The notes: generated from the letters alone by a model not told the origin. Shown: positions 13,550 to 22,209, counted from the first letter of the stretch. The stretch is 64,000 nucleotides of DNA from Sphingobium scionense (GCF_014197035.1 NZ_JACIEU010000006.1:124001-188000), one strand, 5' to 3'. Numbers and translations are program-made.

Positions 13550-15427
13550 ATGGGAACCGTGACGCGCCTCTGGGATGGCCTGGCCAACGTTTTGACCGGG
13601 CGCGGAACGACGGTCGACCGCTCAGCGCACAACTTCTGGATGCGCCGGTTCACCACCCCCGAGCAGATCGAGAGCGCCTATCTCGGCTCCTGGCTGCATC
13701 GCAAGATCGTGGATATCCCGGCTCAGGACATGACCCGCGCCGGCCGCGATTGGGACGCGACGGACGACCAGATCAGCGCGATCGAGAAAGAGGAAAGGCG
13801 GCTCGGTTACTGGCCCAAGCTGTATGAGGCGCTGACCCTTGGACGCCTCGGTGGCGGCGCCATCCTTATCGGCCTTGGCGATGATCCGACCAAGCCCCTG
13901 CCCACATCGATCCGGCCCGGCCAGATCCGATACCTGTCCGTCCTCTCGCGGTGGCAACTGTCGCTCGGCGAAATGGAGACGGACCCGGAGAGCGACAACT
14001 TCGGCCAGCCCCGCTATTTTCGCCTGTCAGGAACCGGGCGCCAGGTCGATATCCACCCCTCGCGTGTCGCCGTGTTCAAGGGGCTGCCCATCCCCGCGAT
14101 CCGCATGACATCGTGGGAGGATAATTTCTGGGGCATGTCCGTCGTGGAGGCCTGCGACGAGGCGGTCCAGCAGGCGACCACCGCTTGCGCGGGCTTCTCC
14201 GTGCTGATCGATGAAGCCAAGATCGACGTGTTCCGGTTCAACGGCACGGTCGAACAGCTCAGCCAGCCCGATGGCGAAGCGAAGCTGATGAAGCGCGTGG
14301 AACTGACCAACACCGGCAAGAGTGTTCATCGCGCGGTCATCCTCGACAAGGAAGACGAGTGGGTGCAGCGTCAGCTTTCGCTGGCTGGTGTCCGCGATGT
14401 CATCATCACCTATGACGCGCGCGTGGCAGGCGCGGCCGATATCCCCGCGACCCGCTTGTTCGGGAAGTCACCGGATGGGCAGAACAGCACCGGTGAAAGC
14501 GACCTCGCCAACTATTTCCAGGGCGTTGGCGCCAAGCAGGACATGCAGCTTCGCCCACCCATGCAGCAGATCGACGCGGTCATGATCCCTTCCGCCGGCG
14601 TGCCCGCCGATCTGCCTTGGACCTTCTCGACGCTCATGGTGCTGACCGAGCAGCAGGCAGCAGAGATTGAACTCAAGGAAGCCCAAGCGCTCGAAAAGAT
14701 CGTGGGCCTCGCGCTGGTCCCTGAAACCGCGATGGCCAAGACCGTCCAGAACCGCCTGATCGAAAGCGGGCGCTGGCCGGGGCTGAAGAAGGCGATCGAG
14801 GAAGCTGAGGCCTCCGGCGAGGAGCTTCCCGAGAGGGTTGACGAATCCGAACTGGGGATCGTGCCCCTCGGAGAGAAAGGAGGTGGTCAGTCGTCTCGTG
14901 CGCCGGGCGGTGGCCGTTCCACTGTGGCTACCGCCGACGCATGGCTATCCGACGCCACGCCGCGCGCGCTCTATGTCCAGCGCAAGCTGCTGAACGCCGC
15001 CGACCTGATCGCATGGGCCAAGGACAACGGGTTTGCCACCACCCTGCCTGCCAGCGACATGCATGTGACGGCCCTCTATTCCCGCAGCCCGGTCGACCCC
15101 ATGAAGATGGGCCGCGATTGGCGGGAGGACGAGAAGGGCCAGATCATCGTTCGCCCCGGCGGTCCGCGCGTCATCGAGAAGCTGGGCGAAAACGCCGTCG
15201 TTCTGCGCTTCGCCTGCCCCGATCTGGACTGGCGCCACAAGGACATGATCGAAGCGGGCGGGTCGCATGACTGGCCGGAATATGCGCCGCATGTGACGAT
15301 CAGCTACACCGCGCCCGAGAGTGTCGACATCGATGCGCTCAAGCCGTTCAACGGTGCGCTGCGGTTCGGGCCTGAGATATTCGAGGCGCTCGATCTGGAT
15401 TGGAAGTCGAAGGTGACGGAACAGTGA
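13550..15427 (+). CDS. Portal protein fused to an Acb1-like 2H phosphoesterase domain
   Basis: A 625-residue protein. Residues 1 to about 440 are a DUF1073-type portal (MRRFTTPEQIESAYLGSWLH, IVDIPAQDMTRAGRDW, FWGMSVVEACDEAVQQATTA, RLFGKSPDGQNSTGESDLAN). The portal ring is the DNA channel at the head vertex. After a Gly/Ser-rich linker (about 430-455), residues 460-620 form a separate domain with two HxT motifs, HVTALY (H505, T507) and HVTISY (H581, T583). This is the 2H phosphoesterase signature and matches the anti-CBASS protein Acb1, which cleaves the cyclic nucleotides of CBASS defence. Both catalytic pairs are intact. The stop overlaps a possible GTG start of the next gene. Portal identity is firm; anti-CBASS activity is inferred from family. 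Confidence 0.88.
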   Translation: MGTVTRLWDGLANVLTGRGTTVDRSAHNFWMRRFTTPEQIESAYLGSWLHRKIVDIPAQDMTRAGRDWDATDDQISAIEKEERRLGYWPKLYEALTLGRLGGGAILIGLGDDPTKPLPTSIRPGQIRYLSVLSRWQLSLGEMETDPESDNFGQPRYFRLSGTGRQVDIHPSRVAVFKGLPIPAIRMTSWEDNFWGMSVVEACDEAVQQATTACAGFSVLIDEAKIDVFRFNGTVEQLSQPDGEAKLMKRVELTNTGKSVHRAVILDKEDEWVQRQLSLAGVRDVIITYDARVAGAADIPATRLFGKSPDGQNSTGESDLANYFQGVGAKQDMQLRPPMQQIDAVMIPSAGVPADLPWTFSTLMVLTEQQAAEIELKEAQALEKIVGLALVPETAMAKTVQNRLIESGRWPGLKKAIEEAEASGEELPERVDESELGIVPLGEKGGGQSSRAPGGGRSTVATADAWLSDATPRALYVQRKLLNAADLIAWAKDNGFATTLPASDMHVTALYSRSPVDPMKMGRDWREDEKGQIIVRPGGPRVIEKLGENAVVLRFACPDLDWRHKDMIEAGGSHDWPEYAPHVTISYTAPESVDIDALKPFNGALRFGPEIFEALDLDWKSKVTEQ

Positions 15428-15468
15428 AATCGATTCGCCGCCGCCTCGAAAAGCTGGAGAAAAATTCC

Positions 15469-15756
15469 ATGGACCGTGTAGACAGCGCATCGGACGACCG
15501 CACCGCCAACAATGCCGTCCGCCATACATATCGCGTATTGGGCGATGTCGAGAAGGCGCAGATGGTCGCGATCAAAGACAAAGGGGCTGAGTTCCTAAAC
15601 CTGATCGAGAGCCTTCGGAAAGAGCCTGAGCCTGTCATCAATGATGATGGCACGGAAAGCGCTTTCGCCGTCCACACTTTCGACCGCGAACTGAACATCG
15701 CCGCCGAGAAGATTGAGGAAGCCGTGATGTGGGCGGTGAAGCACATCACTGCCTGA
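15469..15756 (+). CDS. Acb2/Tad1-like cyclic-nucleotide sponge (anti-CBASS)
   Basis: A 95-residue helical protein. It carries AVRHTYRVLGDVEKAQMVAI, KDKGAEFLNLIESL, and ends LNIAAEKIEEAVMWAVKHIT. The plan (R..YR.L...E....IK..G....L...L, then a helix ending in KxEEAVMWA) matches the Acb2/Tad1 helical-hairpin family, whose members bind and sequester cyclic oligonucleotide signals of CBASS and Thoeris. The start at 15469 follows GGAG; an upstream GTG at 15424 overlapping the portal stop would add 15 residues. Directly after the portal-Acb1 fusion, it makes a second anti-CBASS layer plausible. Similarity is judged by eye; the binding pocket was not modelled. Confidence 0.72.
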   Translation: MDRVDSASDDRTANNAVRHTYRVLGDVEKAQMVAIKDKGAEFLNLIESLRKEPEPVINDDGTESAFAVHTFDRELNIAAEKIEEAVMWAVKHITA

Positions 15757-15779
15757 CGGTGCCCTATTCCCTCCACCGC

Positions 15780-16607
15780 ATGGCTCGCCAAGCAGGCAAG
15801 CGCCGCGACATCACCCTGCGCCCCATCATCCCTACCCAAGCCGCCGCGACCGACCTCGCCGCGATCTACGCGCCAGCCTGGCAGATATGGGCCGACAACA
15901 TCGACCGCATCCTTGCCGGCTATGACCCACAGCCTTTGCCAACCGCCGACGCGCTGACGATCGACACTGTGGATCAGGTGCAGGCCGCCATCAGCAGCGT
16001 GGCGCAGGAGTTCCTGACGATCCTCACCGCGAAGATAGCGCCAGGGCTGCGGCAGTGGGCTATTCGTGCGGAGCGCGTCCACCGCTCTAAATGGTCTGCC
16101 GCGATCAAAGCCGGCGTGGGCGTCGATCTCGACCTGATCCTGTCCGCGCAGCCGGTGGAGGAGACGCTGGGGACTTGGCTCGCGCGCAATGTGGCGTTGG
16201 TAACGAACGTGTCCGATCAGGCACAGGGCCGAATCGCTGACGCCGTGTTCCGAGGATATGAGCAGCGCACGCCGGTGCGCGAGGTGGCCAAGGAAATCCG
16301 CGAGGCGACGGGCATGGGGCGCGACCGGGCTTTGCGCGTGGCGGCCGATCAGTCGAGCAAGCTATCGTCCCAGCTCGACCGTGAACGGCAGGCAGAAGCC
16401 GGGCTGACGCAGTTCAAATGGCGCCATTCTGGGAAAGTTCACCCGCGATCATGGCACAAGGCGCGCGACGGCAAGGTTTATTTCAGCCGCAGCGGCAATC
16501 CGGTCGACGGCGGCGAGGCCATCCCTGCCGATGATCGCGCAGGGATGGCGCCTTGGTGTGGCTGCCGCGAGCAGGCTTATATCGCGCTGCTGGATGAGAT
16601 CGACTAG
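15780..16607 (+). CDS. Minor head protein, MuF/SPP1 gp7-like
   Basis: A 275-residue protein with the MuF-type C-terminal domain: EVAKEIREATGMGRDRALRV, AADQSSKLSSQLDRERQAEA, FKWRHSGKVHPRSWHKARDG, and the final PWCGCREQAYI. These proteins act in head morphogenesis next to the portal. A GTG at 15759 (giving VPYSLHRMARQ) is an alternative start. It follows the sponge gene without overlap. Confidence 0.82.
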   Translation: MARQAGKRRDITLRPIIPTQAAATDLAAIYAPAWQIWADNIDRILAGYDPQPLPTADALTIDTVDQVQAAISSVAQEFLTILTAKIAPGLRQWAIRAERVHRSKWSAAIKAGVGVDLDLILSAQPVEETLGTWLARNVALVTNVSDQAQGRIADAVFRGYEQRTPVREVAKEIREATGMGRDRALRVAADQSSKLSSQLDRERQAEAGLTQFKWRHSGKVHPRSWHKARDGKVYFSRSGNPVDGGEAIPADDRAGMAPWCGCREQAYIALLDEID

Positions 16608-16690
16608 CCACGACTCCGCAGAAATGGTAGGTTGCGGGCCAGCGGTGCGGGAACACCGCCGACCCTGACCACAACGCAATGGAGTGCGGT

Positions 16691-16966
16691 ATGGCTGACG
16701 AATTCATATACACGCCGATCACCGATTTGAAGCACCGCATGATGCGCGCAATTGGGCGGCGCCATTTGCCGAAAGTCCAGTCTATCAGCGTGACGGGGTG
16801 GCCAAACGCTATAGCAGAGACACCTGACGAGGCGATTGGGAAGCTTGTCAAGGTGCAAGATGGGCATCTTGAAGCAAAATTTAGCATCGACCGAGTTGAT
16901 GGCGACCAGCTATTTTTGAGGCGCGTGATCGATGCAGATTATGATCATGAAGATGTGCGCGCATGA
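16691..16966 (+). CDS. Hypothetical protein, 91 aa
   Basis: A 91-residue protein (MADEFIYTPITDLKHRMMRA) of mixed strand and helix. A small hairpin (GCGGTG/CACCGC) lies upstream. It overlaps the next ORF by four bases. This and the next two genes form an insert between the head protein and protease genes and are not standard head genes. No function recognised. Confidence 0.6.
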   Translation: MADEFIYTPITDLKHRMMRAIGRRHLPKVQSISVTGWPNAIAETPDEAIGKLVKVQDGHLEAKFSIDRVDGDQLFLRRVIDADYDHEDVRA

Positions 16967-17283
16967 CCCCGCTTGAACGCGCCGCGCGGGCGATATGCGC
17001 CACGTTCGGTTACGACCCCGATAAAGACGACGAGGTCGGGCTTGGCGAGGATGGAGACGTGAACTGGAATATGTTCGAAGATCACGCCCGCGCCGTCATC
17101 GCCGCGATCCGGGAGCCGACGCACACCATGCAGGCCGCAGCCTTCGCCCAGAAAGTTTCGTTTCGCTCTGGCAGCGGTATGTCAGACGTGGGCCAGGTCA
17201 GCGTCGAATATGAAGGCGAGCCGGACAAAGGTGCCGCTACACTCTGGCAAGCCATGATCGACGCCATGCTGGAGGAAGGGTGA
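16963..17283 (+). CDS. Conserved phage protein, 106 aa
   Basis: A 106-residue protein opening MTPLERAARAICATFGYDPD, with WNMFEDHARAVIAAIREPT. This pattern, an amphipathic N-terminal helix then a ...ARAVIxAIREP segment, is very common in phages of Proteobacteria but has no known function. ATGA-type overlaps with both neighbours. Confidence 0.65.
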   Translation: MTPLERAARAICATFGYDPDKDDEVGLGEDGDVNWNMFEDHARAVIAAIREPTHTMQAAAFAQKVSFRSGSGMSDVGQVSVEYEGEPDKGAATLWQAMIDAMLEEG

Positions 17284-17672
17284 TGGCGGAACCCAGGAAA
17301 ATCTACGGCATGAATCTGAGCATCGAGGATGGGTTAGGCAATTTCGTCCCGATCCGCCCAATTGACCCGCCGGCTAGGATCAGGCCGCTGGATATGAAGC
17401 TGGAATTCAAGTGCGACATTCCAGCCGAAGCTATGGATGCCTGGAACGCGCTCGCCGCCGAGCAAGCCAAGGACCACGAGGAACGCTTGCAGGCGGAAAC
17501 TGATCGCTGGTGCTGGAAAGCCATCGCGCAGGGTGTCGGCAATCGGGTGTGGCGTTCCGACCCTGTGGTCGATGATGGGACGTTCGTGGCGACATATCAG
17601 TTCATGATTTTGAAGCCCGGCATGCATCCGCCCGGCGCAGGCGTCATCTTCGGACCATTCTCCAACGGATAG
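17283..17672 (+). CDS. Hypothetical protein, 129 aa
   Basis: A 129-residue protein with a helical middle (EAMDAWNALAAEQAKDHEER) and a strand-rich end. The ATG at 17283 overlaps the previous stop. No family recognised. Confidence 0.55.
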   Translation: MAEPRKIYGMNLSIEDGLGNFVPIRPIDPPARIRPLDMKLEFKCDIPAEAMDAWNALAAEQAKDHEERLQAETDRWCWKAIAQGVGNRVWRSDPVVDDGTFVATYQFMILKPGMHPPGAGVIFGPFSNG

Positions 17673-17682
17673 CACGCCCTCC

Positions 17683-17691
17683 CGTCCGTAG
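17683..17691 (+). repeat. CGTCCGTAG motif, copy 2
   Basis: Second exact copy, 11 bases after the preceding stop codon and 15 bases before the start of the capsid protease/scaffold gene. Confidence 0.6.
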
Positions 17692-17706
17692 AGCCTAGCC
17701 AAGACC

Positions 17707-19032
17707 ATGCGGCAGACAAGCCCCATGGTGCTATTCTCCGACGCCCTGACCCTTGACGCGCCCCGCCGCACCAGTGACGGCTACATGGCCGTGCGGGCAA
17801 AGGCGGCTCGGACTGGAACATACGCATACCTGGGCAGCGAAATCGATCCCGACAACAAGCACGGCCTTCGCGACGCGGGCATGGTCAACGTCCTGCGGGA
17901 CGCAGCTGCCGTTTTCGATCCGCTGTCTGCGCACAGCTTCATCGGGAAGCCGATCACCGACAATCACCCTACCGTAGCGGTCAACGCCAAGAACTGGCGC
18001 GATCACGCGCGCGGGACGGTGATGGGCGCGAAGTGGGAGGAAGGCGGCTATCTCGCCTTCGACCTGATGCTGACGGATGCCGACACCATCGATGCGGTGG
18101 ACGCAGGCAAGCGCGAACTGTCGAACGGCTACGCGGCGGAACTGCAATTCGGCGATTTCGATGGCCCCGGCGGCGTCAAATGCGTGGCCAAGCAGATCGC
18201 CATCAAGGGCAATCACGTCGCAATCGTGGACCGGGGCCGCGCTGGCCCGTCCTGCGCCATCACCGATGCCGCTCGCTGCGACAGCGCCCCTCGTTCCATC
18301 TTCGACAGCCTTACCACCGACGGAGCCGCAGAGGCCATTGCGTGGCTGAAGAAGGCCATCGCTCTGCATAAAAAGCATATGGACGGCACCGCTCCCACGA
18401 CAGGTAGCGATGGCGAAAAAAGCCAAATGCTCATGATGACGCAAATGAAAAACGCGTTGTCCGAGCTTGAGTCCGGATCGTCCGGCAAATCCATGAAGAT
18501 GGACCAGTCCACTTACGGAGCCCCTGCCATGAAGACCATGTTGATCGACGGGCTGACCGTCGACGTGTCCAACGCCGATACGGCCGAGGCCACGATCAAG
18601 ACCCTGATCGCCGCGCGTGATGCGGCCGGAGCGAAGGTTGCTGGCCTCGAAACGCAGGTCGTCACCCTGACGACTGACAAGGCGACGCTGGAAAAACAGG
18701 TCAAGGAACTGACCGACGCCAAGCCGACCCCCGCTCAGTTGCGCGACGCTGCCAAGCAGTTCTCGCAGGTGGTCGAGAAGGCCAAAGCTCTCGGCATCAC
18801 GGTCACGGACAGCATGGACGAGACGGCCATCATGAAGGCGGCCGTCACCAAGCATGTCGGTGACGCGGCCAAGGATTGGACCGACAAGGATATCTCCGTG
18901 TCCTTCGCCACCCTCAAGGCCGCCGACTCGTTCGACCCGCTGCGCCAGGGCATCATCGACAACGCCGCTCCCGGCGCAGTCACCAACATCGCCAACATCC
19001 GCGACGCCGCCCGCGCCGCGAGCAACCGCTAA
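17707..19032 (+). CDS. DUF2213 prohead protease fused to a scaffold-like region
   Basis: A 441-residue protein. The N-terminal about 200 residues match DUF2213, a prohead-protease-like domain (ELSNGYAAELQFGDFDGPGG, IKGNHVAIVDRGRAGPSC). The C-terminal part is a long coiled coil (VAGLETQVVTLTTDKATLEK) as in scaffolding proteins. Fusion of maturation protease and scaffold is common before capsid genes. A minus-strand frame of the same length is its shadow. Confidence 0.83.
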   Translation: MRQTSPMVLFSDALTLDAPRRTSDGYMAVRAKAARTGTYAYLGSEIDPDNKHGLRDAGMVNVLRDAAAVFDPLSAHSFIGKPITDNHPTVAVNAKNWRDHARGTVMGAKWEEGGYLAFDLMLTDADTIDAVDAGKRELSNGYAAELQFGDFDGPGGVKCVAKQIAIKGNHVAIVDRGRAGPSCAITDAARCDSAPRSIFDSLTTDGAAEAIAWLKKAIALHKKHMDGTAPTTGSDGEKSQMLMMTQMKNALSELESGSSGKSMKMDQSTYGAPAMKTMLIDGLTVDVSNADTAEATIKTLIAARDAAGAKVAGLETQVVTLTTDKATLEKQVKELTDAKPTPAQLRDAAKQFSQVVEKAKALGITVTDSMDETAIMKAAVTKHVGDAAKDWTDKDISVSFATLKAADSFDPLRQGIIDNAAPGAVTNIANIRDAARAASNR

Positions 19033-19045
19033 GGAGGGCTGAACC

Positions 19046-19492
19046 ATGGCTGTCAATCAGGACACCTACACTGACATGCTGGCGCCCGCCTATGCGGGCA
19101 TGGTCGCGAACGGCGAAACCAGCAATCGTATCTCGCGCACCTGCGAAGACTCTGCCGGCATCCCGTTCGGCGTGCCGGTCTATCGCGGTGCAGGCGATCA
19201 TGGCTGCACCCGCACCCCGAACGCCTTTCTGCTCGGCATCACGATCGCGCATGAAGCGCTCGGGCTGCTGACCGGCCAGACCGTCGATCGCTACCAGCAG
19301 TATGACAATGTCGCGATCCTTCCGCTGGGCGTGATCTGGGTCGTCGCTGGTGAGGCCGTCACCGATGGCGCTCCGGCCTATGACACCGGCTCCGCCATTG
19401 TCGACACCGTTGGCTCGAACACTGCGCTGACCGACTGGCAGTTCGACATCACCGGCGCCAACGCCGACCTCGTCAAGCTCTCGCGCCGTTAA
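19046..19492 (+). CDS. Capsid cement/decoration-type structural protein
   Basis: A 148-residue protein (MAVNQDTYTDMLAPAYAGMV) with a strand-rich sequence (QQYDNVAILPLGVIWVVAGE). Placement between protease/scaffold and major capsid, length and beta-rich composition fit the structural cement protein family. A strong AAGGAGG site precedes it. The role is inferred from position and resemblance. Confidence 0.7.
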   Translation: MAVNQDTYTDMLAPAYAGMVANGETSNRISRTCEDSAGIPFGVPVYRGAGDHGCTRTPNAFLLGITIAHEALGLLTGQTVDRYQQYDNVAILPLGVIWVVAGEAVTDGAPAYDTGSAIVDTVGSNTALTDWQFDITGANADLVKLSRR

Positions 19493-19505
19493 GGGGGACA
19501 TCATC

Positions 19506-20597
19506 ATGCTCATCAATTTCTCTGACGCAACCGGGGGCATGTTCAAGGATGCCGCCTCCTTCCTCACGGCCGACGCCTCCCAGCAGCAGATCGCCTTCGA
19601 TCGTTGGGCGGCGTATGATGCCGAAATCGCGCGCACCTTCGGTGACAAGGCGGATCAGTTCTACGTCGATGCCCAGATCGGCCGTGCGTTCCTGACCCCG
19701 CAGCTGTTCCGCATCGAGACGCAGGTCTATATGCGCCGCTATCCCAACGCGGATCTCAACGGCCTGATTCCCATCAACACCGATGGCGACATGTGGGATG
19801 TCGGCACCGTGTTCTACAGTATGGACGAGGTCGGCAAGGCCGAGTTCCTGAGCGGCAAGGGCTTCGATATGCCCTATGCTTCGACGCTGATGGACCAGAA
19901 GAGCCGCGGTTTCCACCTGGCCGGCATCGGCTATGAATGGTCGACCCAGGAACTGCAGCGCGCCGCCAAGCTGGGCCGCTCGCTCCCGACTGACAAGGCC
20001 GGCGCAGCGCGCAAGGCTGCGCAGTTCTTCAAGCGCTCGGTCGCCATGACCGGTCGCACCCCCGGCGCCGCCACCTCCGAAAAGGGCTGGACCGGCTTCA
20101 CCAATGATCCGAACGTGCCCGCATCGAACGTGACGGCGGACGGCACCGGTTCGACCACGACCTGGGCCACCAAGTCGCCGGACCAGATCAGCCGCGACAT
20201 CTGGGCTGCCGTCAATCTGGTCGAGACGCAGACCAAGGAAACGCACACCGCGACCGTCGTGGCCCTGCCGACCCAGAAGCTGCGCTACATCGAGCAGACC
20301 CGCATGACCGATGGTTCGGGCACCATTCTCGACTTCATCCGTGGCAATCGCGACGGCGGCGACAACATCACCTTCAAGCCGATCCGCGAACTGGCCGGCG
20401 CCGGCGCCTCGGGCACCGATCGCATGGTCGCGTTCGATAGCTCCGAGGAAGTCGTGCAGTTCCACCTGCCCGGCGACCATGAGTTCCTGCCGGCGTTCCA
20501 GAAGTCGTCCATGACCTATGAGGTCGGCGGCATCATGAATATCGGTGGCACCGAAGTCCGCCTGCCCAAGGCAATGACCTACAAGGATGGTATCTGA
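19506..20597 (+). CDS. Major capsid protein (DUF2184 type)
   Basis: A 363-residue protein of the DUF2184 major-capsid family (HK97 fold). Recognisable parts are LFRIETQVYMRRYPNADLNG, a GFDMPYASTLMDQKSRGFHL core and the C-terminal VQFHLPGDHEFLPAFQKSS. It is the expected size and is placed directly after the cement protein. Codon use is strongly biased, as in abundant structural genes. Confidence 0.88.
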   Translation: MLINFSDATGGMFKDAASFLTADASQQQIAFDRWAAYDAEIARTFGDKADQFYVDAQIGRAFLTPQLFRIETQVYMRRYPNADLNGLIPINTDGDMWDVGTVFYSMDEVGKAEFLSGKGFDMPYASTLMDQKSRGFHLAGIGYEWSTQELQRAAKLGRSLPTDKAGAARKAAQFFKRSVAMTGRTPGAATSEKGWTGFTNDPNVPASNVTADGTGSTTTWATKSPDQISRDIWAAVNLVETQTKETHTATVVALPTQKLRYIEQTRMTDGSGTILDFIRGNRDGGDNITFKPIRELAGAGASGTDRMVAFDSSEEVVQFHLPGDHEFLPAFQKSSMTYEVGGIMNIGGTEVRLPKAMTYKDGI

Positions 20598-20599
20598 CC

Positions 20600-20914
20600 A
20601 TGGCGAAGATCACCAACTATGCGCGCGGTTCGCGCGGCATCACCCTCAAGGATGGTTCGATCGTCTGGCTCGATCCGGGGCAGTCGGCGGACATCAAGAA
20701 GGACGATATCGCTGGCCCGCTGCCTGATCTGGGCCGCGAACCGGAAGAGCCGGTCAGCAACGACGATGAGGTGAGCGCCCTCACCGCACAGGTCGCCGAC
20801 CTCACCAAGCAGGTCGAGGCCCTGACGACCGAGCGCGACGGCCTGGCGAAGGACAAGGAAGACCTCACCAAGCAGGTCGAGGCCCTGACGAAGCCGGCCG
20901 ACACGAAGAAGTAA
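20600..20914 (+). CDS. Coiled-coil phage protein with internal repeat, 104 aa
   Basis: A 104-residue protein: a short strand-rich N-terminus (MAKITNYARGSRGITLKDGS) then a coiled coil in which DLTKQVEALT occurs twice. The two copies are near-identical at DNA level as well (about 20808-20827 and 20871-20890). It lies between capsid and connector genes and ends the capsid operon before a terminator. A head-associated fibre or accessory role is possible; not shown. Confidence 0.6.
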   Translation: MAKITNYARGSRGITLKDGSIVWLDPGQSADIKKDDIAGPLPDLGREPEEPVSNDDEVSALTAQVADLTKQVEALTTERDGLAKDKEDLTKQVEALTKPADTKK

Positions 20915-20936
20915 CCGCATCCTCCGGGGGCAAACG

Positions 20937-20969
20937 GGGCCGCTGCTCACGCCGGGCGGCGGCCCTTTT
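20937..20969 (+). terminator. Rho-independent terminator after the capsid operon
   Basis: Stem GGGCCGC/GCGGCCC (20937-20943 with 20959-20965) followed by TTTT. It would lower expression of the connector genes relative to capsid. Confidence 0.6.
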
Positions 20970-20984
20970 CGTAAGGACTGACCC

Positions 20985-21440
20985 ATGGCCTACACCCCGC
21001 CCGACAAGGCGACGTTCATTGCGATCTTCCCGGCCTTCGCCGCCGTGACGGACGAGGCCTATACCTTCTGGTCTGCGCAGGCGGTGTTGATCACCGAGCC
21101 TCTGGAATCCTGCCTTGGCGCGCGTATGGACCTCGCGACCATGCGGGCAACGGCGCACTACCTGACGCAAGCCGGTATTGGGACCGGGACCGAAAGCCAG
21201 CTGGCTGCGGAAGGCGCGAGCGGGTTCAAGCGGATCAAGTCTGGCACGCTCGATCTGGAGCGCTTCGATAGCAGCAACGCCGAGGACATGGGAGATTGGG
21301 GCACGACCAGTTACGGCCAGCAGCTTTACCCCATGCTCAAGGACTGCCTTGCCGGCCCGCGCGTAACCGGAACCGGCGCTCTCATCGGCGGCTGCGGCTT
21401 CAACGGGTTCGCCGGGCCGCTTCCCTATGGGAGGTGCTGA
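20985..21440 (+). CDS. DUF4054 head-tail connector
   Basis: A 151-residue protein matching DUF4054 connectors: KATFIAIFPAFAAVTDEAYT at the start, RMDLATMRATAHYLTQAG in the middle and a C-terminal GPLPYGRC. Such proteins form the ring below the portal. Coupled to the next gene by TGATG. Confidence 0.8.
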   Translation: MAYTPPDKATFIAIFPAFAAVTDEAYTFWSAQAVLITEPLESCLGARMDLATMRATAHYLTQAGIGTGTESQLAAEGASGFKRIKSGTLDLERFDSSNAEDMGDWGTTSYGQQLYPMLKDCLAGPRVTGTGALIGGCGFNGFAGPLPYGRC

Positions 21441-21808
21441 TGGGCTTGTTGGATGGCGGCATCGCGAGGATCTTCAACGCAGCGCTCTCGGGCGTCTATC
21501 TCGATGGCGCCCTTCATCGCGACGGCACCGACCCGATCTATGACAATGAGGGCAACATTACAGGCTATGCTGGTGGCGCTGACATTCCGATCAAGGTCCA
21601 GCGCGACGCCTGCACATATGCCATGCGCCAATCCGAAGGCTATTCGGAGGGCGACGTTATGCTGCTCATCCTGGCCGCCCCGCTCAATGGGGTGAAGGTG
21701 ACGACCGATATGCAGGCGACCGATGGGGCCGGCGATCGGTGGATGATCCGGTCGGCCGATCTGGACGCTGCCAGCTCGCATTGGATTTGTCGGGGGCGGG
21801 CGGCATGA
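21440..21808 (+). CDS. Head-tail adaptor/neck protein, probable
   Basis: A 122-residue protein (MGLLDGGIARIFNAALSGVY) with a beta-rich second half (GDVMLLILAAPLNGVKVTTD). Order (connector, this gene, HK97 gp10-like) indicates a stopper/neck component. Sequence alone is not diagnostic. Confidence 0.6.
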   Translation: MGLLDGGIARIFNAALSGVYLDGALHRDGTDPIYDNEGNITGYAGGADIPIKVQRDACTYAMRQSEGYSEGDVMLLILAAPLNGVKVTTDMQATDGAGDRWMIRSADLDAASSHWICRGRAA

Positions 21809-22060
21809 TTAGTTCATGGGCCTCCCATGCCGTTCGAGCGTGTCGGCTACGGCTAGCAGATATGTGCCTAGCGCTCGGCAATCGGCTCCATCCAGGAGAA
21901 ACTGGGTATACAGCGGCCCCTTTGTTCCGTCGAAATCGTCGGGATGGGTGCTTTGGAACCGTAGCAACGCGCTATTATCGATCAACGCCGCTTGAAAAAG
22001 CTCAAGCATGGCTGAGGCTGTTTGCTCAGCGGGCCACCAATCATCCGAAGATCCTGCCAT
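21809..22060 (-). CDS. Reversed moron protein, 83 aa
   Basis: An 83-residue acidic protein (MAGSSDDWWPAEQTASAMLE) ending LAVADTLERHGRPMN. It is on the minus strand between two plus-strand structural genes, with its own AGGGG/TAGGA-type site, which is typical of a moron. Its C-terminal helix resembles that of the second reversed gene (22210-22431), suggesting paralogy. Function unknown. Confidence 0.6.
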   Translation of the reverse strand: MAGSSDDWWPAEQTASAMLELFQAALIDNSALLRFQSTHPDDFDGTKGPLYTQFLLDGADCRALGTYLLAVADTLERHGRPMN

Positions 22061-22144
22061 TTCCTATCGCCCCTCTGTTAGACGGCAAAGCCGAACGCAT
22101 TGATTTCGCCATCGCTGATATCCCCGCCGAGGATATTGCCTCTG

Positions 22145-22170
22145 CGATTCGAGATGTTCCATCCTGCGAG
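22145..22170. repeat. 26-bp direct repeat upstream of reversed gene 1
   Basis: Matches 22444-22469 at 23 of 26 bases. Each copy lies upstream of one of the two minus genes, and the sequence ATTCGAC occurs at the same distance (21 bases) above both copies, so a longer leader is duplicated. Confidence 0.55.
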
Positions 22171-22209
22171 CTGGGATCTGTAGTGTCGAATACAGGAAGC
22201 GTAGCATGA

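Noticed and set aside
17731-19056. A 441-codon minus-strand frame opposite the capsid protease/scaffold gene
   Set aside because: It has the same length as the sense gene and is rich in G, R and D, as expected from the shadow of a GC-rich gene; no ribosome-binding site or recognisable domain.
20800-20895. Short direct repeats as a possible CRISPR array
   Set aside because: They are two in-frame copies of a coiled-coil heptad segment in one gene, without spacers.
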